This document shows positions 1 to 11,565 of a stretch of DNA of 64,000 nucleotides, one piece after another; the first letter of the stretch is position 1; each line of letters begins with the position of its first letter. The DNA comes from Anaerotruncus sp. (lineage in GTDB: Bacteria > Bacillota > Clostridia > Oscillospirales > Acutalibacteraceae): contig CP091724.1 of the NCBI GenBank assembly GCA_022009795.1, positions 744,001 through 808,000 on the forward strand. The letters are read 5' to 3'. The notes below the pieces were generated by a model. The model was not told the DNA's origin, ran no database searches, and worked only from the letters and a program-made list of their open reading frames with translations. The translations under genes and the position numbers were made by a program.

Positions 1-1310
1 GAAAAAAACAAATTCAGCGATGATTTTTTTATGGGGCGCTGCGACTGCTTCGGCACAGATTGAGGGCGGATGGAACGAAGACGGCAGAACACCGAGCATT
101 TGGGATATGGCACCAAACGGCAAAATCAAAGGCAATGCCGACTGCCATACAGCTTGCGACCATTTTCACAGAGTTAAGGAAGATGTTGCCTTGATGAAAG
201 AAATGGGGCTTAAATCCTATCGCTTTTTCAATAAGCTGGTCGAGGATTCAGCCGAGAGAAAAACGAAATCAATCAAAAAGGGTTTAGACTTTTTACATCA
301 ATTTGGTTGACGAATTAAGAAAAGCAAATATTGAACCGCTTGTGACAATTTATCATTGGGATTTGCCGATTTGGGTGCATCAAAAGGGCGGATTTTTGAG
401 TGAGGAAATCATACCGCTTTTTGAAAAATACACAAAGATTGTTGTAGATGCCTTGTCGGACAAGGTTACCTATTGGATACCGATGAACGAGCCACAATGT
501 TTCATAATGCTTGGCTATTGCTATGCGGTACACGCTCCGTTTAAGTTCGGTCTGCAAAACATTCCAAAGGCAACAAGAATTTGTATGCTTGCACACGCTG
601 CATCTGTAAAAGCCATTCGCAAGTATGCAAAAACACCTGCAAAAATCGGTATCGCTATGGCGGCAGGAGCGTTTATTCCTCAAAATGAAAGTAAAGAAGA
701 ACTTGAAAAAGCAAGGCATAAAACATTTAATTCCGGCATTGGGCTTATGAACAACCGCTGGTGGAGCGATCCTATTTTACTTGGCAAACCGGTTACGGCA
801 TACGGCGTTTTCAAAACACATGAAAGGGATATGGCAAAGATTTATCAACCGCTTGATTTTGTGGGAGTGAATGTGTATCAGCCATATGGAGTGTCCAAGC
901 GCAAGCTGGACGACAGCCAAAAAACAAGTATGGGCTGGGCGATTGACGGCGATGTGCTTTATTGGACAATCAGGTTTTTACAGCGAACGATATCATCTGC
1001 CTGTTATGGTGACGGAAAACGGAATAGCAAACAATGACAGCGTAGGTGCAGACGGCAAGGTGCAGGATGACAAACGAATTGCGTTTTTGCGTGATTATCT
1101 TGGCGGCGTAAAGCGAGCAGTAAATGAGGGATATGATGTACTCGGCTATCAACATTGGTCGCTGATGGATAATTTTGAATGGGCAGAAGGTTACGGACCA
1201 CGCTTTGGTTTGATTCATATTGATTATAAAACACAAAAGCGAACACTTAAAAAAATTCAGCTTATTTTTATATAAAAAAAGTTATTGAGTCTAACGGCGA
1301 AATAATTTAA
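1..1310 (+). CDS. GH1 family beta-glucosidase / 6-phospho-beta-glucosidase (5' end outside window, frameshifted)
   Basis: Intracellular family 1 glycoside hydrolase that cleaves beta-glucosides or 6-P-beta-glucosides. The translation shows the GH1 N-terminal signature FLWGAATASAQIEGGWNEDG, the acid/base motif in YWIPMNEPQ (about 475-495) and the nucleophile motif VTENG (about 1009-1023), then QHWSLMDNFEWAEGYGPRFG near the C-terminus. The frame is broken at about 27, 225, 265, 280, 293, 977 and 1250, each time at an A/T run. Shortening these runs restores a continuous GH1 protein ending in KVIESNGEII and TAA at 1308-1310. The initiator lies just before base 1. It is the first visible gene of the rhamnoside operon, so it may remove glucose exposed after rhamnosidase action. 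Family is certain; the exact substrate is inference. Confidence 0.92.
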
Positions 1311-1338
1311 TAAATCATAACAGAGGGGTAAAAAAATT

Positions 1339-2812
1339 ATGACAAACAAATTAAATTCACCGCTTTTTGAACAGCAGAGTGAAAAGTGATGAAGTAAAGA
1401 AAAGTGAAAAAAATGGCTCGGCTATTTGCTCGGCCCGTCAGGTGCGTTGCTTCTCAACGCCGTGCTTGCAACATATCTGAATGTTTACTACACGGATGTA
1501 TTAAAACTTACAACAATTTGGGGCGGTGCATTTTTAACCGTGTTCCCGATTATTTCAAAGGTTATTGATGCAATCACCAATGTGATTATGGGCTACATAA
1601 TCGACCACACAAAAACCGCACAGGGCAAGGCTCGTCCGTGGATTTTGCTTTCTGCTCCGCTTCTTTTAATCAGCGGTGTGTTGCTGTTTGTTGTACCGCA
1701 AGGCAACGAAGCCGTGCAGGTAATTTGGGTAATGCTGTCCTATAACCTTTTCTATTCGTTTGCATACACAATTTACAATATGAGCCATAATCTTATGGTA
1801 CCTTTGTCAACAAGAAACACCGAACAAAGAGGCTCACTTTCTGTATTTAATCAGATTTCAACAATTATGATGAGCGGTATAATCGTCGCGCTCATTTTCC
1901 CCATGCTCATAATGCCGCAGCTCGGCGTTGACAAATCAAAGTGGATAGTTACGATGAGTATTTTGTCCTGCCTTGCTTTACCGCTTACTCTTATGGAATA
2001 TTATTTCACCAAAGAGCGTGTCACAATGGAGGACATCAACAAAAAAGAGGAAGAGAAAATCCCGTATAAAAATCTTCTCAAGGCAATTTTTACAGATAAA
2101 TATATGGTGCTGATTTTACTCTATTTTTTGATTTACACTGTTGGCACGCAATTCAAAAAAACCTGGGTCTTGTGTATTTCTGCAACTATGTGCTTGGCAC
2201 TTACAATGACGGCAAAACACAAACAATGATTTCCGTTATCGGAGGTATTCCGATGGGCATCGGTATCTTTGCCGTTTGGCCGCTTGCAAAGAAATTCGGC
2301 AAGCGTAATCTCACTATGGCAGGCTTTGTGCTTTATGCAATCGGCAGTGCCATTTGCTGGATCTGCCCAACGAATATGGTTGTTGTTCTTATAGGCCAAT
2401 TCATTAAAAACATCGGCGGACTTCCTTGTGCTTATGTATTTATGGCGCTCTTTGCAGATGTGCTTGACCATTTGGAATGGAAAAAAACAACTTTAGATGC
2501 GACGGCATTGCAATGTCGATTTATAACATCATTGCGGTTACAAGCGTCGGTATTGTTACAGGCCTTTTCAATATGCTCCTTTCAAAATGCGGATATGTTG
2601 CACCGTCGCTTGTCAACGGCGAAACAGTAGCGGCAGTACAAAGCGTTGCAACAAAGAATGCAATCACTTTCTCATTCGTAGGTCTTGAAAGCATCACTGC
2701 AATTATCCTTATTGTTATTCTTGCGTTTATCAATGTTGAAAAGCATATCAACAAAGAGCAGGCAGAGATCAAAGCAAGAAAGGAAAAGGAGGAGCAAAAT
2801 GAAAGCAATTAA
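1339..2812 (+). CDS. GPH family sugar:cation symporter (MFS fold, frameshifted)
   Basis: Membrane transporter of the glycoside-pentoside-hexuronide:cation symporter family (MelB/XylP type), which imports sugars or glycosides with Na+ or H+. Conserved parts visible are KWLGYLLGPSGALLLN at the N-terminus, YLNVYYTDVLKL, the cytoplasmic DHTKTAQGKARPW loop, and a second half starting near 2170 with GIPMGIGIFAVWPLAKKFGK. About 12 membrane segments are expected. The ATG at 1339 follows a GAGGGG ribosome site. Run-length errors near 1365, 1405, 2155 and 2480 split it. The stop overlaps the start of the rhamnosidase gene by 14 bases, so the two are probably translationally coupled. Its place between a beta-glucosidase and a rhamnosidase suggests it imports rhamnosylated glycosides. 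Confidence 0.9.
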
Positions 2813-5411
2813 CATTAAAACAGAGTATTTGAAAAATCCTTTGGGGATTGATATAGAAAATCCTCGTGTTATGTGGAACTGTGAGGGCGGCGTAACTCAA
2901 ACTGCTTATCAAATCGTTACAGATGATTGGGACAGCGGAAAGATTGAATCAAATTCTATGCGTGCTGTTGTGCCTGCAAAAATTTGAAAAAAAGGCAAAA
3001 AGGGTTACCTTCAAAATCAAGCTTTGGGACGAAAAACGGCACAGAGGGCGAATTCAGCGAAGAAAACTTCTTTGAATACGGTATAAAAAAACTGGTCGGC
3101 AAAGTGGATAACAGGCAACTATGAAGTAGACAAAAAAAGGCTATGAAAAAAAGAGAAAAAGCTTGAAAAATCGTTCTTCCTTTCGGGAATAAATTATCTT
3201 GCTACAGCAAACAAGCCTGAGCCTGACCGCTTCCCTGTTGACTGCTTCAAAAAGGAATTCGTGGCGAAAAAAGAAGTTGAATCAGCAAGGCTTTACGCTA
3301 CTGCCTGCGGTATTTATTCTGCATACATAAACGGCAAAAAAGTTTCTATGCCTCTTGCACCCGGTGTGACGGATTACAGAAAGCGTGTGCAGTATCAAAC
3401 CTATGATGTTACCGATTTAATCAAGGAAAATAACATAATCAACATTGATCTTGCAGACGGTTGGTACAGAGGCTCGGTCGGTGCTTGGGGACTGAAAAAT
3501 CAATACGGCTGCGAAACAAAAATTCTTGCACAGCTTGAAATCCGATACACAGACGGCACGACGGACACCGTTGCAACAGACAGCTCTTGGCTTTGGTCGA
3601 ATGACGGCGCAATCTCTTTTGCAGACAACAAGGACGGCGAAATCGTTGACGCAAGGAAATCACCGAGCTACTTCAGCAAAGCAAAGCTGACAAGTCACAA
3701 TGTAACGCCGACTGCTTCAAACAATGTTTCTATTGCAGAAAAAGAAACCTTTAAAGGCGAAATGACAACTGCTCCAAGCGGCAAAAAACTGATTAACTTT
3801 AAGCAGAATATGGCAGGTTATGTGTCCTTCAAAATCAATGCAAAAAAAGGACAGAAAATCACGCTTCGTTTTGGCGAAATGCTTGACGAAAACGGAGAGT
3901 TGACACTGAAAAACATTCAATGCTCAAACAAAAAAATCACCACACCTTTGCAAACAATTAAATACACTTGCAAGGACGGCGTGAACGAATACAAGCCAAA
4001 TTTTGCAATTTTCGGTTTTACTTATATGGAAATTGACACGGATATTGATGTATCTGCCGATGATTTCACAGCCATTGCGGTTTATTCGGATATGGATGAA
4101 ACAGGATTTTTCGCTTCTTCCAACGAATTGCTCAACAAATTTGTTAACGCAACAAAGTGGTCCACAAAATCAAACAGCGTTGATTTGCCTACCGATTGCC
4201 CCACAAGAGAGCGACACGGCTGGACGGGCGACGCACAGATTTTCTTCAACACGGCGGCTTATCTTTTTGACTATGCCACCTTCAGTGAAAAATACATTCG
4301 TGATGTATATGATTGGCAACAGAAAGACGGAAAGTTACCACAAATCGTTCCGTACGGCGGTGTAGACTTCTATATGTCGTGGATGAACGGCTCGGTCGGT
4401 TGGTCGGATGTGGGTGTACTTCTCCCCTACCGTTTTTGGAAGATTTACAATGACGACTGCTTAATTCAAAAATACTACAACGGTATGGTGAAATACGCAA
4501 AGTTTATGATTTCCCGTTGCGGAAAATGGACTCCGCTCAAACACAATATTCAGCTTTCGGGCAAAAACAGAAAATACTTTGTAAACTTCGGTCAGTCCTA
4601 CGGTGAATGGGCAGAGCCAAAGGATGTTTTCCCGAACGATTGGAAAAATACCGTGCTTCCAAATCCTGAGGAATCAACTGCTTACACTTCGTACATTATG
4701 TCGTTGATGTGCGAGATTGCAAAGTATATGGGCGACAGTAAGAATTTACCGTTATTTGAGGAGTACAAAAACGGCTGTGCAGAAGCATACAGAGAGTTGA
4801 TTACCAAAAAAACGGTTATTCAATCGACACTGACCGTCAGGCAAAAACTTGTTCGTCCACTTTATATGCACCTGCTTGATGAAAAATCAACGGAATTTGC
4901 AAAAAAACGACTTGTCAAGGCACTTGAAAACTACGGTTGGAGGCTCGGCACAGGCTTTTTGTCAACTCCGTTCATTCTTGATGTGCTTGCGGATATGAAC
5001 ATTGAATACGCCTACAAGCTCCTTGAAAACGAAAAAATGCCGGGTTGGCTCTTTATGGCTAAAATGGGCGCAACAACCATTTGGGAATCCTGGGAAGGAA
5101 CACAGGCACAGGGCGGTATTGCCTCCCTCAATCATTACTCAAAGGGTGCCGTCTGCGAATGGTTGCTCAGAGCAATGTGCGGAATAAATGTCAGCGGTGA
5201 AAATCACTTTGTTATCAAGCCGCAACCGGGCGGACATTTCTCCTTTGCAAATGCACAGTACAATAGCGTTTTCGGCACGGTCAAATCAGGTTGGGAAATA
5301 AAGGACAGCGAAACAACTTATACAATCGAAATTCCTGCAAACTGCACGGCAGATATAATTTTACCAAACGGCGAAAAGCAAACAGTTACAGCAGGTAAAC
5401 ATATATTTTAG
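2799..5411 (+). CDS. GH78 alpha-L-rhamnosidase (frameshifted near N-terminus)
   Basis: Alpha-L-rhamnosidase that releases terminal L-rhamnose from plant glycosides or polysaccharide side chains. ATG at 2799 follows AGGAGG. The N-terminus (KAINIKTEYLKNPLGID, RVMW) is typical of the family. After a run-length-damaged stretch at about 2980-3260 the frame stays open to 5411. The rhamnosidase N-domain is visible as YATACGIYSAYINGKK and LADGWYRGSVG, and the (alpha/alpha)6 catalytic barrel as the hallmark DLPTDCPTRERHGWTGDAQ (about 4180-4245), which carries the acidic catalytic residues. A small compensated frame change lies near 4805-4850 (read as ITKNGYSIDTDRQAKL after correction). No signal peptide is seen, so it acts in the cytoplasm on imported substrate, in line with the upstream symporter. 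Confidence 0.94.
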
Positions 5412-5424
5412 GAGGAAAAGAATT

Positions 5425-6441
5425 ATGAAAATTTGTATGATCGGAGGCACGGGACTGCTTGGCAGTCAGGGTGCACAGGAACTCATTTCAAGAGGTCACG
5501 AGGTAAGAGCCATTGCTCTGCCTCCGCTTCCGCAAGGTGCGGTTTTGCCGCCCGAAATGGAAATTTCCTATGGCAATTATCTTGAAATGAACGATGACGA
5601 AGTCAAGAAAATGTTTGAGGGCTGCGAGGGCTTTGTGTTTGCGGCAGGCGTGGACGAAAGAGTTGAGGGCCCTGCACCGATTTATGACCTTTACAAAAAA
5701 TACAACATTGACCCTGTTAAGCGTTTGCTCAAAATTGCAAAGGAATGCGGCGTAAAGCACTGCGTAATTCTCGGCTCGTATTTTTCGTATTTTGCAAAAG
5801 CAAGGCCGCAAATGCACCTTACAGAATATCACCCATACATTCGCTCCCGTATCGACCAGGAAAAGGTTGCTATGCGTTTTGCGGATGACAGCTTTGATGT
5901 TGCTGTGCTTGAACTTCCGTACATTTTCGGCACACAGCCGGGCAGAAAGCCGGTTTGGGTGTTCCTTGTGGAGAGCATTCGCAAAATGCCGGGCGTGACT
6001 ATGTGGCCAAAGGGCGGTTCAACCATGGTAACGGTAAAGCAGGTTGGTCAGGCAATCGCAGGTGCCATTGAACGCAACAAGGGCGGCAACTGCTATCCTA
6101 TCGGCTACTACAATCTCACTTGGAAAGAAATGCTTACCATTTGCCACAAGCATCTCGGTTGCCCGAACAAAAAGATAATCACAATCCCCGATTGGATGTA
6201 CGGTATGGCAGGCAAAAGCCTTGTAAAACAGCAGAAAAAAGACGGTATTCAGGGCGGACTGGATATGATTAAATTTACAGAGCTTCAATGCTCAAATCAG
6301 TTTATTGACAAAGAACTTGGTTGTATTCCGCTTGGTGTTGAAGACGACGATATAGATTCTGCAATCGGCGACAGCGTTAAGCTTTGCGTGGATATTTTGG
6401 ACGGCAAGGCAAAAAACATTGTGGCAATGAAGGGTGAATAA
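5425..6441 (+). CDS. Atypical SDR-family NAD-dependent epimerase/dehydratase
   Basis: An intact 338-residue extended short-chain dehydrogenase/reductase. The Rossmann nucleotide site GGTGLLGSQG is at residues 7-16. Where most extended SDRs carry YxxxK, this protein reads YIRSR at about residue 137, so the catalytic lysine seems replaced by arginine, and its own redox activity is uncertain. AGGAGG sits directly upstream of ATG 5425. It lies 13 bases after the rhamnosidase and 1 base before a second SDR, inside an operon that continues into rhaBAD. A role in oxidising or reducing a sugar or aglycone released by the two hydrolases is possible, but the substrate cannot be read from the sequence. 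Confidence 0.8.
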   Translation: MKICMIGGTGLLGSQGAQELISRGHEVRAIALPPLPQGAVLPPEMEISYGNYLEMNDDEVKKMFEGCEGFVFAAGVDERVEGPAPIYDLYKKYNIDPVKRLLKIAKECGVKHCVILGSYFSYFAKARPQMHLTEYHPYIRSRIDQEKVAMRFADDSFDVAVLELPYIFGTQPGRKPVWVFLVESIRKMPGVTMWPKGGSTMVTVKQVGQAIAGAIERNKGGNCYPIGYYNLTWKEMLTICHKHLGCPNKKIITIPDWMYGMAGKSLVKQQKKDGIQGGLDMIKFTELQCSNQFIDKELGCIPLGVEDDDIDSAIGDSVKLCVDILDGKAKNIVAMKGE

Positions 6442-6442
6442 A

Positions 6443-7967
6443 ATGGAAAAAGAAAACAGTATTTTTAACAGGCGCTTGCGGCGGAATGGGCTTTCAAGGG
6501 CTTACAAGAATGTTGAAAGACGGCGACAGCTACAATACTCTCGTGCTTGTTCGTGACAGCGAAAAAAACAGAACTATGCTTGCTCCGTATATGCCATGCA
6601 AAAATTTGCAAGTGGTTTGGGGCGACCTTAACGATTACGACACGGTATATAAATGCGTTGAAAAATCAGACCTCATTTTGCACGTGGCAGCCTTTGTTTC
6701 TCCGCAGGCCGACTATAACCCTAAAAAGGCAATGCAGGTAAACTACGGCTCAACAAAAAATCTGATTACCGCAATCAAGGAGCAAAAAAGAGAAAACAAA
6801 GTTAAGTTTGTATATATCGGAACTGTTGCAGAAACAGGCGACCGTATGCCGCCTATCCATTGGGGCAGAGTCGGCGACCCGATTAAACCGAGCATGTTCG
6901 ATTACTACGCTGTTTCAAAGGTTGCCGCTGAAAGATATGTTATTGAAAGCGGTCTTAAATATTGGGTTTCGCTCCGTCAAACAGGTATAATAGGCCCTGC
7001 TATGAGCAAAATCCGTGATGCAATTATGTTCCACAACTGCTATGACAATGTGCTGGAATATGTGTCTGACAGGGATTCGGGCGTTCTTCTTCGCAACCTT
7101 TCCTATCAAGATGCGACAGACACAATGGACGCAGCGTTTTGGGGACATATCTACAATATCGGCGGCGGTGAAAAGTGCCGTGTTTCGACAGCCGAAATGT
7201 TTGAAAGACTTTACGGCGACATCGGAATTAAAGATTTGTCGCTCATCCTCAAGCCTAAAATGCAGGCAACACGCAACTTCCACGGTCACTACTATTTGGA
7301 CAGCGACAAGCTGGAACACTTCGTTCATTTTCAGCGTGACAGCATGGAATATTACTATGATTGCTACATCAAGGATTTGGGCGCAACAGCACCTATGGCA
7401 AAGGTAATGTGTAAGGTGCCGGGCGGCGAAAAGCTTATGGCAACGGTTATGGGCAATATGTTCAATAAACTTGCAGACGGCGAACACGGCACAAAGCATT
7501 TTATTGACTGCAATATGGAGGACAGAATCGAGGCATATTGGGGCAGTCGCAAGGCTTGGGAGGCTCTGCCTGAAAGCTACAACGATTTTAACCATTTCTT
7601 CGATTGGGATAAAAAGATTGTTCTCGACCACGGCTATGACGAAACAAAGCCGGAAAGCGAACTGAGTCTTGACGATATGAAGAAAGCCGCAGAATTTCGT
7701 GGCGGTGAATGTCTTTCAACAAAGATGAAAAAGGGCGATTGGTCAACACAACTTGAATTTAAGTGTGCATTCGGTCACACCTTTAAGGCAAGTCCAAGAC
7801 TTGTTTTGGAGGGCGGACATTGGTGCGATGAATGTGAGCGTAAAAGTTGGAACTACGGTCAGCGTGCAAAGGTTGACCCGTTCTTTGCACAGGTTTGGGA
7901 ACCGCTTCACGAGACGGACGAACTCAGAGAATATCCAAAAGAAGTATCGGAGCTTGATGTAAAATGA
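6443..7967 (+). CDS. SDR-family oxidoreductase with C-terminal zinc-ribbon-like tail
   Basis: Roughly 507-residue NAD(P)-dependent oxidoreductase. Shortening the A run at about 6448-6452 makes ATG 6443 read MEKKTVFLTGACGGMGFQG, giving the Rossmann motif GACGGMG; without that correction the frame opens only at 6486. The canonical YAVSK (YxxxK) catalytic motif is at about 6904-6918. After the SDR fold comes an unusual ~200-residue C-terminal region ending in KCAFGHTF..WCDECE (about 7755-7840), a C-x3-H...C-x2-C pattern that looks like a metal-binding ribbon. The stop overlaps rhaB (ATGA), so expression is coupled to rhamnose catabolism. Substrate unknown; family assignment good, function of the tail is inference. 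Confidence 0.78.
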
Positions 7968-9330
7968 CATACTATTTAGCCATAGACATCGGAGCGTCAA
8001 GCGGACGGCATATACTTTCGCATATCGAAAACGAAAAACTTGTGCTTGAAGAAATTTACCGCTTTGACAATAACCTTACGCAAAGCAAAGACGGACTTGT
8101 TTGGGATATAGACAGTCTGTTTAACGAAGTATTAAACGGAATTAAGAAATGCAAGGAAATAGGCAAAATTCCCAAAAGTATCGCAATCGACACTTGGGGT
8201 GTTGACTATGTTTTGCTTGATGAAAACAAGAAAGAAATCAAGCCTTGCTATTGCTACCGTGACGGCAGAACAAACGCTGTTGTTGACGAGGTTGAAAGCC
8301 TTGTATCCCCTGCCCGCTTGTATGCAAAAACAGGGATTCAAAAGCAGAATTTCAACACTATTTATCAGCTTTATGCAGATAAGAAAAACGGCAGACTTGA
8401 AAAAGCAAAATACTTTTTTTGATGATGCCGGAATATCTTTCATTTAAGCTGACAGGCGTTTGCAAAAACGAATACACAAATGCCACAACTACAGGTTTGG
8501 TTAATGCTAAAACGAAAGCTTGGGATTCTCAAATTTTCCACGCACTCGGTTTGACGGAGGATTTATTCAAACCCCTTTTTCTTCCGTCAAGCCTTGTGGG
8601 TGATTTGAGTGCGAATATTCAAAAAGCAGTCGGTTTTAATTCAACTGTGCTTTTCGCACCGAGCCACGATACTGCAAGTGCCGTGTGTGCCTGCCCAATG
8701 GCAGACAATGATTTGTACATTTCCTCAGGCACTTGGTCTCTTATCGGAACGGAAATCACTCAGCCGATTTTGAAGGACAATGCAAGAAAGCTCAATTTCA
8801 CCAACGAGGGCGGAATTGATTACCGTTTTTCGCTTTCTTAAAAAAACTATATGGGTATGTGGCTGTTTCAAAATATCAGGCGAAATCTTAACAAGTCGAT
8901 GACCTATGACGAGATGATGGAACTTGCAAAACGCGCAAGCAGCTATAAATATTTTGATGTGAACGACAGCACGCTTGTTGCACCGAAGAATATGATTGAT
9001 GCAATCGGCAAATTGATTGGCAGCAATGATTTGGGATTTATTCTTAATTCTGCCTATCATTCCCTTGCAAAGTCATACAGTGAAGCCGTGACGGAAATTG
9101 AAACCGTAACAGGCAAACGATTTAATGCAATTCATATTGTGGGCGGTGGCTGTCAGGATAAATACCTGAACGCCCTCACCCGTGATTACACAGGCAAAAG
9201 CGTAACCGCAGGGCCGATTGAAGCAACGGCCACGGGCAATATTGTATCGCAGATTATGCGTGATAAAAAAATACCCCTTGCCACAGCAAGAGATTTGATT
9301 AAAAATTCATTTGACATAAAGGAGATTTGA
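7964..9330 (+). CDS. rhaB: Rhamnulokinase (frameshifted)
   Basis: ATP-dependent kinase of the FGGY family converting L-rhamnulose to L-rhamnulose-1-phosphate. The start reads MTYYLAIDIGASSGRHI (phosphate-1 motif DIGASSGR). Further family markers are IAIDTWGVDYVLLDENKKE, MMPEYLSFKLTG, FAPSHDTASAVCACP, YISSGTWSLIGTE and IHIVGGGCQDKYLNALT near the C-terminus. T/A runs at about 8414 and 8827-8846 break the frame; correcting them gives KYFLMMPEYL and YRFRFLKNYMGMW. Start ATG overlaps the upstream SDR stop. Length about 455 residues, close to known rhamnulokinases. Confidence 0.95.
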
Positions 9331-9332
9331 CA

Positions 9333-10572
9333 ATGTCCTATCTTGAAGCAAAAGAAAAATACGCCAAAATAGGAGTTGACACCGACAAGGCGATTGAAAA
9401 GTTAAAAACCGTGCCTGTTTCACTTCATTGCTGGCAAGGTGATGATGTGGTAGGCTTTGACCAAAAAGGTGCGTTATCGGGCGGTATTCAAACTACCGGT
9501 AATTACATAGGCAGAGCAAGAACACCCGATGAACTTATGGCGGATATTGACAAGGTTATAAGCCTTGTGCCGGGCAAAATGAAGTTGAATTTGCACGCTT
9601 GCTATGCAATTTTTGACGAGGGCGAATTTGCCGACAGAAACAAGCTTGAGCCAAAGCATTTTTGCTAAATGGGTTGAGTTTGCTAAAAAGAGGAATATGG
9701 GTATCGACTTTAATCCCACATTCTTTTCTCACCCTATGGTGAAGGATAATTTGACTCTTTCTTCACCTGATGAAACAGTCAGAGCTTTTTGGGTTGAGCA
9801 CGGCAAAAGATGCCTTAAAATTGCAGAATACTTTGCAAATGAAACAAATACACCCTGCGTTATGAACATTTGGATTCCTGACGGCTACAAGGATATCCCT
9901 GCCGATAGGCTCACACCGAGAGAAAGATTTAAAAAATCACTTGATGAAATTCTCTCAATATCGTATGATAAGAGCAAGGTTTTTGTAACTCTTGAATCAA
10001 AGGTGTTCGGTATCGGACTTGAAAGCTATACGGTAGGTTCATCCGAATTCTGTATGAATTATGTTGCGAATAAGGGCATCACTCCGCTTATGGACAACGG
10101 TCACTATCACCCCACTGAGCTTGTCAGCGACAAAATTTCGTCTATGCTTTTATTCAACGAAAAACTTGCTTTGCACATCACCCGTGGTGTTCGTTGGGAC
10201 AGCGACCATGTTGTTATTTTTGATGACGAAACAAAGGAAATTGCAAAGGAAATCGTAAGAGCAAACGCACTTGACAGAGTGTTCATTGCAACAGACTATT
10301 TTGACGCAAGCATAAACCGCATTTCTGCGTGGGTTACAGGCGTAAGAAGCGTTGAAAAGGCACTTCTCTATGCACTTTTAGAGCCGAGCGATACCATGAA
10401 AGAACTGCAAAACAATGCAGATTTTACTTCCCTTATGGTTATGCACGAAGAGCTGAAAACCATGCCGTTTGGTGATATTTGGGCAGAATATTTAAAAGAA
10501 ACAAACACCCCTGCCGATTATCTTGCAGAGGCTAAAAAATACGAAAAAGAAGTATTGGAGAACAGACAATGA
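9333..10572 (+). CDS. rhaA: L-rhamnose isomerase (frameshifted)
   Basis: Metal-dependent aldose-ketose isomerase converting L-rhamnose to L-rhamnulose, first step of the pathway. The N-terminus MSYLEAKEKYAKIGVDTDKA and the region VSLHCWQGDDVVGFD are diagnostic. The second half contains the metal- and substrate-binding strands MNIWIPDGYKDIPADR, LESKVFGIGLESYTVGS, MDNGHYHPTE and ITRGVRWDSDHVV. One run-length break near 9655-9670 splits it into two overlapping frames. AAGGAG lies 9 bases before ATG 9333; a TTG six bases earlier is too close to be the start. It starts two bases after rhaB and overlaps rhaD by 4 bases. Confidence 0.95.
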
Positions 10573-11387
10573 AAGACATTTTAACTTCCCCATTTGTTCG
10601 TGAAATGTGCGACACAACGGCGAATATGTACCGCCTGGGTTGGGACGAGCGAAACGGCGGAAACATCAGTTATTTGCTTGATGAAAACGAGGTTGCGGAG
10701 TATCTTGACCTTAATCATGTAATCAGAACAATTCCCACAGGATTTGACGCACCCGAGCTTATCGGCAAGATTTTTATCGTTACAGGCACAGGCAAGTATT
10801 TTTAAGAATGTGGAGAAAGACCCCGAAAACAATCTCGGCATTATCCGCATTGCGCAGGACGGCACAACGGCAGAACTGCTTTGGGGTTACAGCGACGGCG
10901 GCAAGTTCACTTCAGAACTTCCTGCACACCTTATGAGCCACAGGGCAAGGCTAAAGGTTGACCCCGAAAACAGAGTTGTTATGCACTCTCACCCAACAAA
11001 CACGCTTGCCATGAACTATGTTCACGAGCTTGACGAGAAAAAAATAACGCACACGCTTTGGGAAATGTGCACCGAGTGCATTGTTGTGTTCCCTGACGGT
11101 GTAGGCGTTCTTCCGTGGATGCTTTGCGGAACAAATGAGATCGGCGAAGCAACCGCAAAAAAGATGAAGGAGTTTAGACTTGTCATCTGGGGTATGCACG
11201 GCATTTACGGTGCCGGCAAAACCATGGACGAAACCTTTGGTCTTATCGAAACCGTGGAAAAAGCGGCACAGATTTATGTGCTCACCCTGCAATATGCCGA
11301 GGGTGAATACAATCAAGGACAGCGAAATGCAACAGCTCGCCGAATATTTCGGAGTTGATTACAGAAAAGATTTTTTTGAATTTATAA
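10569..11387 (+). CDS. rhaD: L-rhamnulose-1-phosphate aldolase (frameshifted)
   Basis: Class II aldolase cleaving L-rhamnulose-1-phosphate into DHAP and L-lactaldehyde. The frame opens with MKDILTSPFVREMCDTT and shows the glycine-rich GWDERNGGNISYLL region. The zinc ligands lie in VVMHSHPTNTLA and RLVIWGMHGIYGAG. A T-run at about 10797 and a slip near 11303 break the frame. After correction the end reads DSEMQQLAEYFGVDYRKDFLNL with TAA at 11385-11387. That places a rho-independent terminator immediately downstream and explains why the uncorrected frame appears to run on past it. Last gene of the rha operon, about 270 residues as expected. Confidence 0.93.
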
Positions 11388-11392
11388 ACCAC

Positions 11393-11421
11393 AAGGTGCA
11401 GTTATTCGACTGCACCTTTTT
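11393..11421 (+). terminator. Rho-independent terminator of the rhamnose operon
   Basis: A perfect 9-bp stem, AAGGTGCAG at 11393-11401 and CTGCACCTT at 11410-11418, with an 8-nt loop and a following T run. It sits 6 bases after the corrected rhaD stop. Confidence 0.85.
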
Positions 11422-11565
11422 GTCTTTCTATAAATATCATTTTTTTGATGCTCTTGAAAAAAATGAACTTTATTCAGAGTTCAAATATATTGCACCCCAA
11501 CTGCAAGAAATAGTGACAAATAATAGTAAATCCTTTCCGTTAATAAATTTCAATTGTTCAATTCA

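Noticed and set aside
1..5411. Programmed ribosomal frameshifting or transcriptional slippage in the glycosidase genes
   Set aside because: Breaks occur several times per gene at arbitrary A/T runs, without stimulatory structures, and the same kind of change sits in a tRNA. Sequence error is simpler.
6915..7631. A 238-codon open frame on the minus strand
   Set aside because: It lies fully antisense to the SDR gene, has no ribosome site and no recognisable motif; it is a shadow of the GC bias of the real frame.
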